Below, piece after piece: positions 1-7,740 of a DNA stretch of 64,000 nucleotides. The first letter of the stretch is position 1. Every line of letters starts with the position of its first letter. Both the position numbers and the translations under genes were made by a program. The DNA lies in NCBI GenBank assembly GCA_028533045.1, contig JAQQAP010000005.1, positions 96,829 to 160,828 on the forward strand, read 5' to 3'. Under the pieces are notes generated by a model. That model did not search any database. It was given only the letters and a program-made list of their open reading frames with translations, and was not told the DNA's origin. The stretch is from Spirochaetales bacterium. Its GTDB lineage: Bacteria; Spirochaetota; Spirochaetia; DSM-2461.

Positions 1-589
1 CCGGATTCTGGCCCGCATCGATATCTCTAATCAAGCCCTTTTCTCTGTAGTAGCTAATGAGGGGCTCGGTGGAATCGGCATAAACATTCAGACGATTTTT
101 AATAGAGTCTATCTGGTCGTCATCGCGGGTGTAGAGTTCTCCGCCGCACTTGTCGCAGATACCCTCTTTTTTGGGGGGAATAAATTCCACATGATAACCG
201 GTGCCACACTCCTTGCAGAGACGTCGGCCCGAGAGGCGACGAACCACTTCTTCTTCGCTGACGGTAAAGTTAATGACACCGTCCACAGCGCTGAATTCGG
301 CCAAAGCGTCGGCCTGACCGGAGGTACGGGGAAAACCGTCGAGAATATAGCCGGTTTTCGTATCGTCTTCGCTCAGTCTTTCTTTTACGAGGGCTACGGT
401 AAGATCGTCGGGAACCAGGTCGCCCCGATCGATGATGGCCTTAACTTTAACACCCAGTTCGGTCTGGTTTTTGATGGCCGCCCGGAAAATATCACCTGTG
501 GAAATGTGGGGAATATTCAGTTCTTCCTTCATTCTGGCAGCCATTGTTCCCTTTCCCGCTCCGGGAGGGCCTAAGAGTATCATTTTCAT
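1..589 (-). CDS. adk: Adenylate kinase, 3' end beyond window
   Basis: Cytosolic enzyme that interconverts ATP + AMP and 2 ADP. The protein opens with the P-loop GPPGAGKGT and continues with the AMP-binding stretch ISTGDIFR and the DGFPRT motif. The LID carries four cysteines (CKECG...CDKCG), the zinc-binding long form. About 196 residues are visible and the C-terminus lies beyond base 1. The ATG at 589 follows GAGGTGACACT, a good ribosome site, and overlaps the stop of the upstream zinc-ribbon gene by ATGA, so the two are translationally coupled. Identification is secure. Confidence 0.96.
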   Translation of the reverse strand, partial: MKMILLGPPGAGKGTMAARMKEELNIPHISTGDIFRAAIKNQTELGVKVKAIIDRGDLVPDDLTVALVKERLSEDDTKTGYILDGFPRTSGQADALAEFSAVDGVINFTVSEEEVVRRLSGRRLCKECGTGYHVEFIPPKKEGICDKCGGELYTRDDDQIDSIKNRLNVYADSTEPLISYYREKGLIRDIDAGQNP

Positions 590-813
590 AGTGTCACCTC
601 TATTTTTTCATCACCCTGCTCAATCTTCCGGCACTCATCGGAACACCACTTCCCCATTTTCCCGGCCGTTACTTTTCTAAAGTATTTACGGCAGACGGGG
701 CATTGGGTAAATTCGGCCATACATTGGTCGGAACAGAAGTGTTCGTTCTGGGCGTCCTGTGCGGGAAAATGTTTCCCGCAAGTGTAGCAGCGGATATATT
801 TTATATTATTCAC
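586..813 (-). CDS. Small zinc-ribbon protein upstream of adk
   Basis: A 75-residue protein with two Cys clusters: CYTCGKHFPA...HFCSDQC near residues 9-30, and CPVCRKYF...KWCSDEC near 38-61. The layout resembles tandem treble-clef or zinc-ribbon knuckles, as in small proteins that bind nucleic acid or assist assembly. Function is not known. The GTG start at 813 has no Shine-Dalgarno. Instead TTGACC and TAAAAT hexamers 17 nt apart sit so that the -10 ends 6 nt before GTG, which predicts a leaderless adk operon mRNA. The stop overlaps the adk start. Confidence 0.8.
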   Translation of the reverse strand: MNNIKYIRCYTCGKHFPAQDAQNEHFCSDQCMAEFTQCPVCRKYFRKVTAGKMGKWCSDECRKIEQGDEKIEVTL

Positions 814-848
814 CCAATGATTTTAAATCAAATGGGGGCATGGGTCAA
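814..848 (-). promoter_or_regulatory. Leaderless promoter of the zinc-ribbon/adk operon
   Basis: On the minus strand: TTGACC (843-848), 17-nt spacer, TAAAAT (820-825), then 6 nt (CATTGG) to the GTG at 813. With the usual 6-7 nt from -10 to the start site, transcription should begin at or next to the start codon. The -10 is embedded in the 13-nt palindrome at 818-830 (TGATTT-A-AAATCA), a possible operator. Confidence 0.65.
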
Positions 849-885
849 TGGAAAGGTTAGAAAATGGTTAGGGGAGAGGATGGGA

Positions 886-902
886 TTGCACTACATGTGC
901 AA
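886..902. promoter_or_regulatory. Palindromic operator candidate upstream of the alginate lyases
   Basis: A perfect inverted repeat, TTGCAC-N5-GTGCAA, 75 bases before the first lyase. Such 6-5-6 sites are typical of dimeric repressors (LacI, GntR or CRP-like groups). It lies upstream of an AT-rich stretch with TTGTGC (910-915) that could be part of the lyase promoter. No cognate regulator can be named from the window. Confidence 0.45.
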
Positions 903-976
903 AAAAAACTTGTGCTATAAAAGAAACCGTTGTACCATTATAGAAATTTTTTAAAAAATATTTTGAGGAAGTATTT

Positions 977-3289
977 ATGATAAAAAAAATCTTTTTGTTT
1001 TCGTTTTCGCTCTTGTTGCTGTTGATTGTTTCATGTGATGATCCGTCATCATCTGCTGATTCTTCGGAAAACGATAGTTCCGATAATTCCGATACTACCG
1101 ACTTATTGGTTTCCGAGGATTTTTCCTCCGATTCCTTGTCCGATAATTGGATCAATTACGACGATAAAGGGACTTGGGCAATCTCCGCCGGAGAGCTCTC
1201 CGGGGCCCGTGACGGTTCCTATACATTTCTATACAGAAGTGACTTAGAGCCGACGAATACCACCGTTTCTGCGGACCTTTCTTTAAACTCCGTAACGTCA
1301 GACAAAGACGGATATGTCGGTCTTTTCGTACACATGGATGATGAGAATCCTAACGATACCTATTGTCGTGCCGTAATCCGCATGGATAAGGATGACAGCT
1401 CAATGGAACTTTATCTTGAAGCAGAGAAGGGTGGGACTTCCGTAATTGATGAATCGGTTAGCATCAGTTATAGCTTGGGAGAATCGGTCGGGCTAGTTCT
1501 GGATGTAGCGGATAACAACTATACCGCTACTTTAACGCTTTCCGATGGTACGGAGTATACTTTGACCGGCTCCAGCGACGATCTTATTTCGGGACATCCC
1601 AGTCTTTATGTTCGCAGCGGGGAAGCCACCTTTGACAACGTGACTATCTATGGTAATTATGATGAGACCGCTGTCTCTACTGATGACGATACAACTACCG
1701 ATGACGATACGTCCTCTGATGATGATTCGACAAGTGAAGAGGAAGAAGAGACGGCCGACGAAAGTGTCGCCCTGGACGTAGCCGGCGACGGGGAAACGGA
1801 AGTCTACTGTGCTGATTTTGACGCTCTGGAAGATGCGGTGGATAATATGAAGGCCGGACAGACCATCACCCTGGCGGACGGAGTCTATTCCGGTGGCAAT
1901 CTTAATATTCAGAATGTGACCGCTTACGAAGATTATCCCGTTATTATCGAAGCGGAAACCTCCGGGGAAGTCTATGTTGACGAAACCTGGAAAGTCGAAA
2001 ACAGCCAGTATATCACTGTAAAGGGTATTTCATGGTACGGCGACGATAACCGCTATCTTCAAGTAGGAAATAATGCTGCTCATATTACGATTACCGAGTG
2101 TACTTTTAACGGTGTCGACGATCCTTCTAGTGATTCCCCCACCCTTATAACCAGTAATCAGGGTTTTCTTACGATCTCCGAACTGTGTGATGATATTGAG
2201 ATTTCCTACAACAGTTTTATGAATAAAAATAATACCGGTTCCTTTATTAAAGGAGAATATTATGACGGAAGTGATGTTTGGGGAGATGCGGGGATTTCCA
2301 CTAATTTCTGGATTCACCATAACTACTTCTATAATATGTTACCCGAAGTTGATGAAGACGATTCTACCGATTTCGAAGGGGATAGCGATAGGGAATCGAT
2401 TATCTTTGGTACTAAGGAGACACCGGACTATGAAACGGGACATATCATAGAATATAATCTGTTTGAAGACTGTGATGGGGAAAATGAGATAATCTCCTCT
2501 AAAACATCAGAAAATATCATTCGGTATAATACCTTCCATAACTGTCTCGGATCTGTATCTATCCGTTTCGGAGCGGGTACGGAAGTTTATAATAACTTCT
2601 TCTTTGGTGACGATGAAAACCTGAATGAGTACGACGATGACCGCGGCGGGATTCGTGCCTACGGTAGTGACCACCTTATCTACAACAACTACATGGAAGG
2701 ACTGACCGGGACCGGTTACCGTACTCCCATTATTCTGGACAGCGGTGACTGTGATGATGCTAGTGGTGATGATATCGGCGGCCATGAAAGGGCCTACAAT
2801 TGCGTTGTGGTTAACAATACCATCGTTAACTGTGTAAACGGCATAACTGTAGGGTATAACTACTCCGACTATGACGCGCTGGACAATACCATTGCAAACA
2901 ATGTTATTTACGACTCCTCTGAGGCATTTTTTACGATCGGAGAAAGCAGCGGTACGACATTCGAAGGAAATTACGCCTACCATTCGGACGGAGCCGATAG
3001 CACTATTAGCGTCACTTCCGACAGTAAGGATGAAACTGTATCGGCTACGACACTCTATGCCACGGTAGAGGATCCCCAATTGTCCGACGATGGAACAGTT
3101 TACAGACCGGAATCGACAAGTCCGATCATTGATGCCGGCTATGACAATTACAGCTATGTAACTGTTGATATGGATGGAGGCACACGGGCCGATATTGATT
3201 CCGGTGCCGACGAGTACGGTGTTACAGGAGATCTCGTGCCCTTTGCTGTATCGGATGTGGGAAGCCTCATAGGCGTTCCTGTGGAATAG
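977..3289 (+). CDS. PL6-family alginate lyase-like lipoprotein with N-terminal jelly-roll domain
   Basis: Predicted outer-surface lipoprotein (770 aa, lipobox IVSC at C20) of the polysaccharide lyase family 6/chondroitinase B group, which cleaves alginate-like uronic polymers by beta-elimination. Residues about 40-225 look like a lectin/LamG-type beta-sandwich. An acidic D/T/S/E linker follows (about 230-260), then the right-handed beta-helix. The diagnostic segment CDGENEIISSKTS...RYNTF...SIRFG supplies the Lys/Arg pair K509 and R530, 21 residues apart as in PL6 enzymes; the family RHG is RFG here. GGIRAYGSDH follows. Start ATG follows GAGGAAG. The second lyase starts 40 nt downstream, so they form one operon. 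The exact substrate (polyM, polyG, chondroitin) cannot be read from sequence. Confidence 0.86.
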   Translation: MIKKIFLFSFSLLLLLIVSCDDPSSSADSSENDSSDNSDTTDLLVSEDFSSDSLSDNWINYDDKGTWAISAGELSGARDGSYTFLYRSDLEPTNTTVSADLSLNSVTSDKDGYVGLFVHMDDENPNDTYCRAVIRMDKDDSSMELYLEAEKGGTSVIDESVSISYSLGESVGLVLDVADNNYTATLTLSDGTEYTLTGSSDDLISGHPSLYVRSGEATFDNVTIYGNYDETAVSTDDDTTTDDDTSSDDDSTSEEEEETADESVALDVAGDGETEVYCADFDALEDAVDNMKAGQTITLADGVYSGGNLNIQNVTAYEDYPVIIEAETSGEVYVDETWKVENSQYITVKGISWYGDDNRYLQVGNNAAHITITECTFNGVDDPSSDSPTLITSNQGFLTISELCDDIEISYNSFMNKNNTGSFIKGEYYDGSDVWGDAGISTNFWIHHNYFYNMLPEVDEDDSTDFEGDSDRESIIFGTKETPDYETGHIIEYNLFEDCDGENEIISSKTSENIIRYNTFHNCLGSVSIRFGAGTEVYNNFFFGDDENLNEYDDDRGGIRAYGSDHLIYNNYMEGLTGTGYRTPIILDSGDCDDASGDDIGGHERAYNCVVVNNTIVNCVNGITVGYNYSDYDALDNTIANNVIYDSSEAFFTIGESSGTTFEGNYAYHSDGADSTISVTSDSKDETVSATTLYATVEDPQLSDDGTVYRPESTSPIIDAGYDNYSYVTVDMDGGTRADIDSGADEYGVTGDLVPFAVSDVGSLIGVPVE

Positions 3290-3329
3290 GGGAGATTGAT
3301 AAGTGAAAATAAATTTAGGAGATTTTTAT

Positions 3330-5276
3330 ATGAAAAAAGCATTTAACATTAGTTTGGGATTGCTTCTGACCTTTGTTCTTTTTGGCTTCCTGACCGGCTG
3401 TGATGATGCCAGCGGTAGTAGTGATGATTCGACTGATACGGAGCAGACGACGGATGATGATACCACGACAGATGATGATACCACGACAGATGATATCAGT
3501 GATTCTTTCTATGCCTACTTCAAGGAGGACTCTTGCGAAGTCGGGGGAAGTTACATCTATTTGAAGTGGAGCTTTTCCGATAATGACGATAGCGATTCGT
3601 ACAGTGAGATAGACGATCTGGATTGGAGTGTCACCCTATCCTATACCATCGATGGAACTACCACCGATTCCGATTTAGGTGATGCCTGGAGTACCACCAT
3701 TACCGATTTGGATACGGAAACGGACTACACCTTTACGGTCCAGCTTTATTCAGGTGACACAGCCATAGGGGATAGTGATACCATTACTCTTACCACGACT
3801 GACGGGGTATATGAAGAAACGAGCGTAACCGTGTCTACTCTTAGTGATTTAGATGACGCTCTGGACGATCTTCAGCCGAATCAGACTATTACCGTGGCCA
3901 ATGGGGATTACTCCGGCGATGACTCTCTTTCCATAAGCGGAGTGTACGGTACGGAAGATCAGCCTGTTATTATCCAGGCCGAAACGGTGGGCGGAGTAAC
4001 CATTGATCTGCAAAGCACTTTTTCCATTAAGAACTCCAGTTATATTACCCTGGACGGATTTTGTTTTACCGTTTGCGATGAGAATGATACCACAACCGAT
4101 TCGGAAAGCGAAATTACCATGTTAAAGCTGGTCAATTCCGATAATATCACTATTACCAACAATGTGTTTGACGAAGAGTTCTATAACAACGATGACAGTG
4201 AATTCAGTCGGAAAACGGTCGTTCTTAGTTCATACGGCGGCCCCTGTGAAGATGTAGAGTTCGCTTACAACACCTTTAAGGATAAGGACAGTCAGTGCGG
4301 ATTTATTACAACTACCTATGACGAAGATTACGGAATTGCTTCCGGTCTTCATATTCACCACAACTACTTCGCTAATCTCATGCCCGTGATTGATGAAAAC
4401 GGCGATTACGAAGGGGATAGCGACCGGGAGGCTATCTGTTTTGGGGATAGCGACAGTGCTGATGTGGAAACCAACCATATTGTGGAATACAACTTTTTTG
4501 AGGACTGTGATGGGGAAAACGAGATTATAACCAATAAGACTTCCTCCAATATTTACCGTTACAACACCTTTAAGAACTGTTTTGGTGTGCTTTCCATGAG
4601 ATTTGGTGACAATCACGAAGTATACGGGAACTACTTTTACGGTGACGATTCGGTTACTAATGATTGGGAAACGACAACGGCTAACTATGAGACGGGAGGA
4701 ATCCGCCTCTACGGTACGGGCCATAAGGTATACAACAACTTTATGTATAATCTGAGCGGTGAGTCCAACTATCGTATGCCTCTTGTTATTGACGGTGGTT
4801 CGGGAGACCACTACAAGGTGGAAGATTCGATCATCGCCTTCAACACCATTCTTGAGTGTTATAATGGTATTGGTGTCGGTCCCAACTACTCCAGCTCTCC
4901 CTTGAATAACTCTATTGCCAACAACATCGTGGATAGCTGTTCAAATAGCAATATTTATATTGTGAATGGTGATTCCACTAACACTTGGGAGGGAAATCTC
5001 TCTTACAACGGAACGGAAACCGTGGCTGATGACTCCCACGTCGCAGCCGATCTGGTTTATCTTGATTCCGATCCTTTGTTGGGAGAGGGGAGCTATAAGC
5101 TGGATTCGACCAGCCCCGCTAAGGATGCGGCTCAGGGTACTTACAGTGATGTGGCCGATGATATCGACGAAGAGTCCCGGGGGACTTCCCTTGATATCGG
5201 TGCCGATGAGTATAGTTCAGATACTACTGTGGCTATGCTGACTGCCGATGTGGTAGGTCCCGGTACCGGCGAATAG
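3330..5276 (+). CDS. Second PL6-family alginate lyase-like lipoprotein
   Basis: 648-residue lipoprotein (lipobox LTGC, C24) with a TTTDDD-type linker (residues about 38-55), a fibronectin-III-like domain (about 60-160) and a PL6 beta-helix. The catalytic-type pair is K403 (ITNKTSS) and R424 (SMRFG), 21 residues apart as in the first lyase, followed by GGIRLYGTGH. ATG 3330 was chosen over a GTG 27 nt upstream because TTAGGAG lies 9 nt before it. The leader and linker are nearly identical to those of the convergent lipoprotein at 5760-6620. The two lyases differ in accessory domain, which suggests different substrate fit. A terminator follows immediately. Confidence 0.87.
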   Translation: MKKAFNISLGLLLTFVLFGFLTGCDDASGSSDDSTDTEQTTDDDTTTDDDTTTDDISDSFYAYFKEDSCEVGGSYIYLKWSFSDNDDSDSYSEIDDLDWSVTLSYTIDGTTTDSDLGDAWSTTITDLDTETDYTFTVQLYSGDTAIGDSDTITLTTTDGVYEETSVTVSTLSDLDDALDDLQPNQTITVANGDYSGDDSLSISGVYGTEDQPVIIQAETVGGVTIDLQSTFSIKNSSYITLDGFCFTVCDENDTTTDSESEITMLKLVNSDNITITNNVFDEEFYNNDDSEFSRKTVVLSSYGGPCEDVEFAYNTFKDKDSQCGFITTTYDEDYGIASGLHIHHNYFANLMPVIDENGDYEGDSDREAICFGDSDSADVETNHIVEYNFFEDCDGENEIITNKTSSNIYRYNTFKNCFGVLSMRFGDNHEVYGNYFYGDDSVTNDWETTTANYETGGIRLYGTGHKVYNNFMYNLSGESNYRMPLVIDGGSGDHYKVEDSIIAFNTILECYNGIGVGPNYSSSPLNNSIANNIVDSCSNSNIYIVNGDSTNTWEGNLSYNGTETVADDSHVAADLVYLDSDPLLGEGSYKLDSTSPAKDAAQGTYSDVADDIDEESRGTSLDIGADEYSSDTTVAMLTADVVGPGTGE

Positions 5277-5297
5277 TTAAGATCTTTTTAAGGTAAA

Positions 5298-5333
5298 GGG
5301 CTGTCCCAATTGTAAATGGGGCAGCTTTTTTTT
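5298..5333 (+). terminator. Rho-independent terminator of the lyase operon
   Basis: GCTGTCCC (5300-5307) pairs with GGGGCAGC (5318-5325), including one G-U pair, around a 10-nt loop. Eight Ts follow, 22 bases after the stop of the second lyase. Confidence 0.85.
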
Positions 5334-5674
5334 ATCCGCACTTTATTTATATGGTCCTATTCGGTATTAAAAACTTTGTCATCTATAATTCTCCTTCCCA
5401 TTTATTGTAGAAAGTCCATATCTACGTAGTTTTCATTCGTAGTGTTATGAGGATAGAGCCAAAGATCATCATGGGGAATTGGTTAGGGATAAGCATGATT
5501 AGAACATAGCGGAAATATTTCTTTCAGGAATAATAGTATAGAGAGTGGGAAGGTAAGGTAATACCAATTTCCTTTGAAGTAGTAGAAACCACCAAATTAG
5601 CTGCTATTTTTTTTATATAATTTATGCTCTGAAGAAGCTATACCTGTGGGAATATTCGGGATGAACAGGAAGTA
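5334..5674. other. AT-rich stretch without a recognisable gene
   Basis: About 340 bases between the two convergent terminators. There is no open frame of credible length, no tRNA and no transposase remnant that I can recognise. It could be decayed sequence from rearrangement of the flanking lipoprotein genes, but nothing in it proves that. Confidence 0.4.
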
Positions 5675-5707
5675 AAAGAGGTCGCTCCTTATTTGAGCGA
5701 CCTCTTT
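5675..5707 (-). terminator. Perfect 13-bp hairpin terminator for the lectin-like lipoprotein gene
   Basis: AAAGAGGTCGCTC (5675-5687) and its exact complement (5695-5707) enclose a 7-nt loop. Read on the minus strand, the stem is followed by TTTTACTT, so it terminates the gene ending at 5760. A smaller hairpin, GCACCCCC-GAA-GGGGATGC (about 5712-5730), lies between this stem and the gene. Confidence 0.8.
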
Positions 5708-5759
5708 GTAGGCACCCCCGAAGGGGATGCTTAATTCATTTAACTAAAAGGGACTATGC

Positions 5760-6620
5760 TTAGAATACAACTACATTGTCAACGTAGTAAGTAGTTCCGG
5801 TATTGCTATTGTCTCCACAGTAAAAAGTAACGCCATTGGGAGTTACATCGCCTTCGAGTGTTAAGGCTGCACCATCTTCTGTTGTGGTGTATTCTGTTCC
5901 GTCAATTGTTACGGAAAGAGTGGTCGCTGTCCAAGTCATCTCAACCGTATGCCATTCATCGGCTGTAACAGTTGCAATAGTATCTTTGTCTCCGCTTGCC
6001 TGTCTCAGCTGGATGTCAACGGTAACTTCTCCGGTGGTAGAATCAGTATCGGCAGAAGTCATGAGTTCTGTAAAACGGGCACTGCTGGAAGCGCTGGCAC
6101 TATCACTGGTTCCCAGAAAAATATAAGAAGCTTTTGCACAGTTTGTAGAATCGTACTGTACATCAACAGATATGGTTCCGCTTTCAGTTTCTCCAGTAGA
6201 GAAAAGAGTGGCCACACGGGGCTTGGTAGTGAGAGACTGGTCGCTTAATTCAAGCGCATTTCCAGTTGTTCCGTCAGTCTGAGTCATGCTTACAATGGTA
6301 GAAGTTGCTCCGGAAGTAGAATCGTCGTTTACTACCCAAACACCATCGTCTTCGGTGAGGTAAGAATCGGCTGTGTAGTCAGAGAAATCAATAGTAACTG
6401 ATGAGTCAGTAGTTGTATCGTCGTCGGTAGTTGTATCGTCGTCGGTAGTTGTATCGTCGTCAGTGGTTGTATCGTCGTCAGTGGTTGTATCGTCGTCAGT
6501 GGTCTGCTCTGTATCTGTTGAGTCATCGCTGCTACCGCTGGCATCATCACAGCCGGTCAGAAATCCGAAAAGTACGAAGGTCAGAAGCAATACTAAGCTA
6601 ATGTTGAGTGCTTTTTTCAT
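5760..6620 (-). CDS. Lipoprotein with TTTDDD linker and lectin-like beta-sandwich
   Basis: 286-residue lipoprotein without a catalytic domain. The leader and linker (lipobox LTGC, C24) differ from those of the PL6 enzyme at 3330 by only two residues over about the first 50. The linker holds five TTTDDD units. The rest (about residue 75 onward) is a jelly-roll module ending FYCGDNS...YYVDNVVVF, the kind of non-catalytic domain found attached to alginate lyases. I infer a surface polysaccharide-binding protein working with the lyases. The start follows AGGAGAATTATTTA. It is convergent with the lyase operon and has a long structured 5' leader. The carbohydrate-binding role is inferred from fold resemblance and context only. 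Confidence 0.7.
   Translation of the reverse strand: MKKALNISLVLLLTFVLFGFLTGCDDASGSSDDSTDTEQTTDDDTTTDDDTTTDDDTTTDDDTTTDDDTTTDSSVTIDFSDYTADSYLTEDDGVWVVNDDSTSGATSTIVSMTQTDGTTGNALELSDQSLTTKPRVATLFSTGETESGTISVDVQYDSTNCAKASYIFLGTSDSASASSSARFTELMTSADTDSTTGEVTVDIQLRQASGDKDTIATVTADEWHTVEMTWTATTLSVTIDGTEYTTTEDGAALTLEGDVTPNGVTFYCGDNSNTGTTYYVDNVVVF
6412..6501 (-). repeat. Five 18-bp tandem repeats encoding the TTTDDD linker
   Basis: Five consecutive in-frame 18-bp units (6412, 6430, 6448, 6466, 6484), differing only at two third-codon positions. The PL6 gene at 3330 carries two to three units of the same motif (about 3448-3495), and the first lyase has a diverged version (about 1679-1735). Unit number can change by slippage without breaking frame, lengthening or shortening the spacer between lipid anchor and binding domain. 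Confidence 0.85.
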
Positions 6621-6680
6621 TAAATAATTCTCCTAAATAAATTTATTTTATTCCTATGTTTTGCGCTTTCCCACTTGCTC

Positions 6681-6770
6681 TTGCCTGTGGGAACCATATT
6701 TCTAAAGATGGTAACCCAGAATCAGGCAAAGAGTCCTTTGTCCCTGGATTCAGGATATCCTACCGAGGAC
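6681..6770 (-). promoter_or_regulatory. Structured 5' leader of the lectin-like lipoprotein mRNA (possible riboswitch or attenuator)
   Basis: On the minus strand, TTGCCTG (6723-6729) pairs with CAGGCAA (6681-6687). Nested inside is TGGG-TT-ACCAT pairing with ATGGT-T-CCCA around a 10-nt loop. Upstream lies a second fold in which GTCC (6767-6770) can pair with GGAC (6733-6736), enclosing the palindrome AGGATATCCT and a CCTG-AATC-CAGG hairpin. CCTGAATC can alternatively pair, 7 of 8, with GATTCTGG of the downstream stem. The element sits about 60-150 nt before the start codon. It matches no riboswitch class that I can recall. Confidence 0.45.
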
Positions 6771-6810
6771 ACCCCTTTTAAGCTACAATCTATTTAGAAC
6801 GGAGTTGAGC

Positions 6811-6827
6811 TTACATCGTCGATGTAA
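6811..6827. promoter_or_regulatory. Palindrome TTACATCG-T-CGATGTAA
   Basis: Perfect 8-1-8 inverted repeat in the divergent region between the lectin-like lipoprotein gene and the Lrp gene. It could be an operator for a dimeric regulator or a short hairpin at the 5' end of the lipoprotein leader. Confidence 0.5.
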
Positions 6828-6859
6828 AATCACAATTCTTATCATGTAATTAGCATGTA

Positions 6860-6877
6860 AATACGGATATCCGTATT
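6860..6877. promoter_or_regulatory. 18-nt perfect palindrome in the divergent control region
   Basis: AATACGGATATCCGTATT is completely self-complementary and lies 33 bases from the neighbouring palindrome. Short direct copies of CATGTAA (6844-6849 region and 6854-6860) precede it. An operator for a sugar-responsive regulator, or for the adjacent Lrp/AsnC protein, is plausible. Confidence 0.5.
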
Positions 6878-7257
6878 AGGTTCGTTAATGTGAATAAGTT
6901 ATTATCCGACGGTTTTTACGAATTGTCAAATGGAAATTTCAATATTTTGCTGTTGGGTGCATAATTTTGTCATTGTTGAGCAGGTTCCAATTTTAAGGTG
7001 TGGGCGATCTCCTTACGAGAGTCCCCGTAGGTTAGACATAGTCTTTATTTCTGTGTATGAGCTTGGGCTTTTTTATTACGGTTATTACGGGCATAGTTCC
7101 TCTTTTGTTGCAATAAAATCCCAATTTTTTATTGAAACCCTTCTCAAATGGGCAAGGATTTACCAATGGGCTTGAATATTCACAGGGGAAATTGTACCTT
7201 TTCCCTTATAGAGGAAGCCTTTTCTTCGTCCATATTAAAATGAAAGAGGTAAAAGAA
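6878..7257. other. Leader/intergenic region before the Lrp gene
   Basis: About 380 bases without a supported gene. An 81-codon frame at 6930-7175 has no ribosome site, no start context and an unlikely composition. A short hairpin, CCTTACG...CGTAGG (about 7010-7030), could belong to the leader of the Lrp mRNA. Confidence 0.35.
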
Positions 7258-7695
7258 ATGTACACGCCCGATGACCTGGATTGGAAAATCATAGATATAC
7301 TACGTGAAGAAGATCAGTCCAATAATGCCGTTGCCAGGCAGTTAGGTATTTCGGAGGGTACAGTTCGCCAGCGGCTTAAACGACTCAAGGAAGCGGATAT
7401 CCTTACCGTGAGAGCTCAGATTAACCCGGAAGTTCTTAATGACCAACAACTTGCCATGGTGGGAATTACTATTCAGGAGAGTTGTTATCTTAAGGAACGG
7501 GTCCAGGAGATTGCCGCTCTTCCTTCGGTTCTTTCCGCTTCCATTACCAGTGGTCGATACGATATTTTGGCGGAAGTTCTTACCGACTCCAATCACGGAC
7601 TGGTGGAATTTTTGACCGATCAGCTTTCTGGTGTGAAGAGCATTGGTTCCACGGAAACTTTCGTTATCCTCAAAAGTTATAAGAAGTACGTATAG
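7258..7695 (+). CDS. Lrp/AsnC-family transcriptional regulator
   Basis: 145-residue DNA-binding protein. The N-terminal winged helix-turn-helix (LDWKIIDILREEDQ...VARQLGISEGTVRQRLKRL, residues 5-50) is followed by an AsnC-type alpha-beta ligand domain (about 65-140), with SGRYDILAEV as the family core. ATG 7258 was chosen because GAGGT lies 7 nt upstream; an in-frame extension to 7132 has no start support. It lies divergent from the lectin-like lipoprotein gene across the palindrome-rich region, so it may control that gene and itself. Members usually sense amino acids, and the ligand here is unknown. Confidence 0.88.
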   Translation: MYTPDDLDWKIIDILREEDQSNNAVARQLGISEGTVRQRLKRLKEADILTVRAQINPEVLNDQQLAMVGITIQESCYLKERVQEIAALPSVLSASITSGRYDILAEVLTDSNHGLVEFLTDQLSGVKSIGSTETFVILKSYKKYV

Positions 7696-7705
7696 TTTTT
7701 CAAGG

Positions 7706-7740
7706 TTGATTACTTTTTCCCCTCCTAATATAATGGCCCC
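7706..7740 (+). promoter_or_regulatory. Leaderless promoter of the Nif3-like gene
   Basis: TTGATT (7706-7711), 17-nt spacer, TATAAT (7729-7734), then GGCCCC and the ATG at 7741. The predicted transcription start coincides with the A of ATG. No Shine-Dalgarno sequence is present. Confidence 0.75.

Noticed and set aside
5334..5674. Remnant of an insertion sequence between the convergent lipoprotein genes
   Set aside because: No terminal repeats, target duplication or transposase motif could be found.
6412..6501. Possible CRISPR-like array
   Set aside because: The units are contiguous 18-bp in-frame codon repeats with no spacers, encoding the TTTDDD linker.
6930..7175. 81-codon open frame in the divergent control region
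   Set aside because: No Shine-Dalgarno, unusual Trp/Tyr/Cys-rich composition and no recognisable domain.
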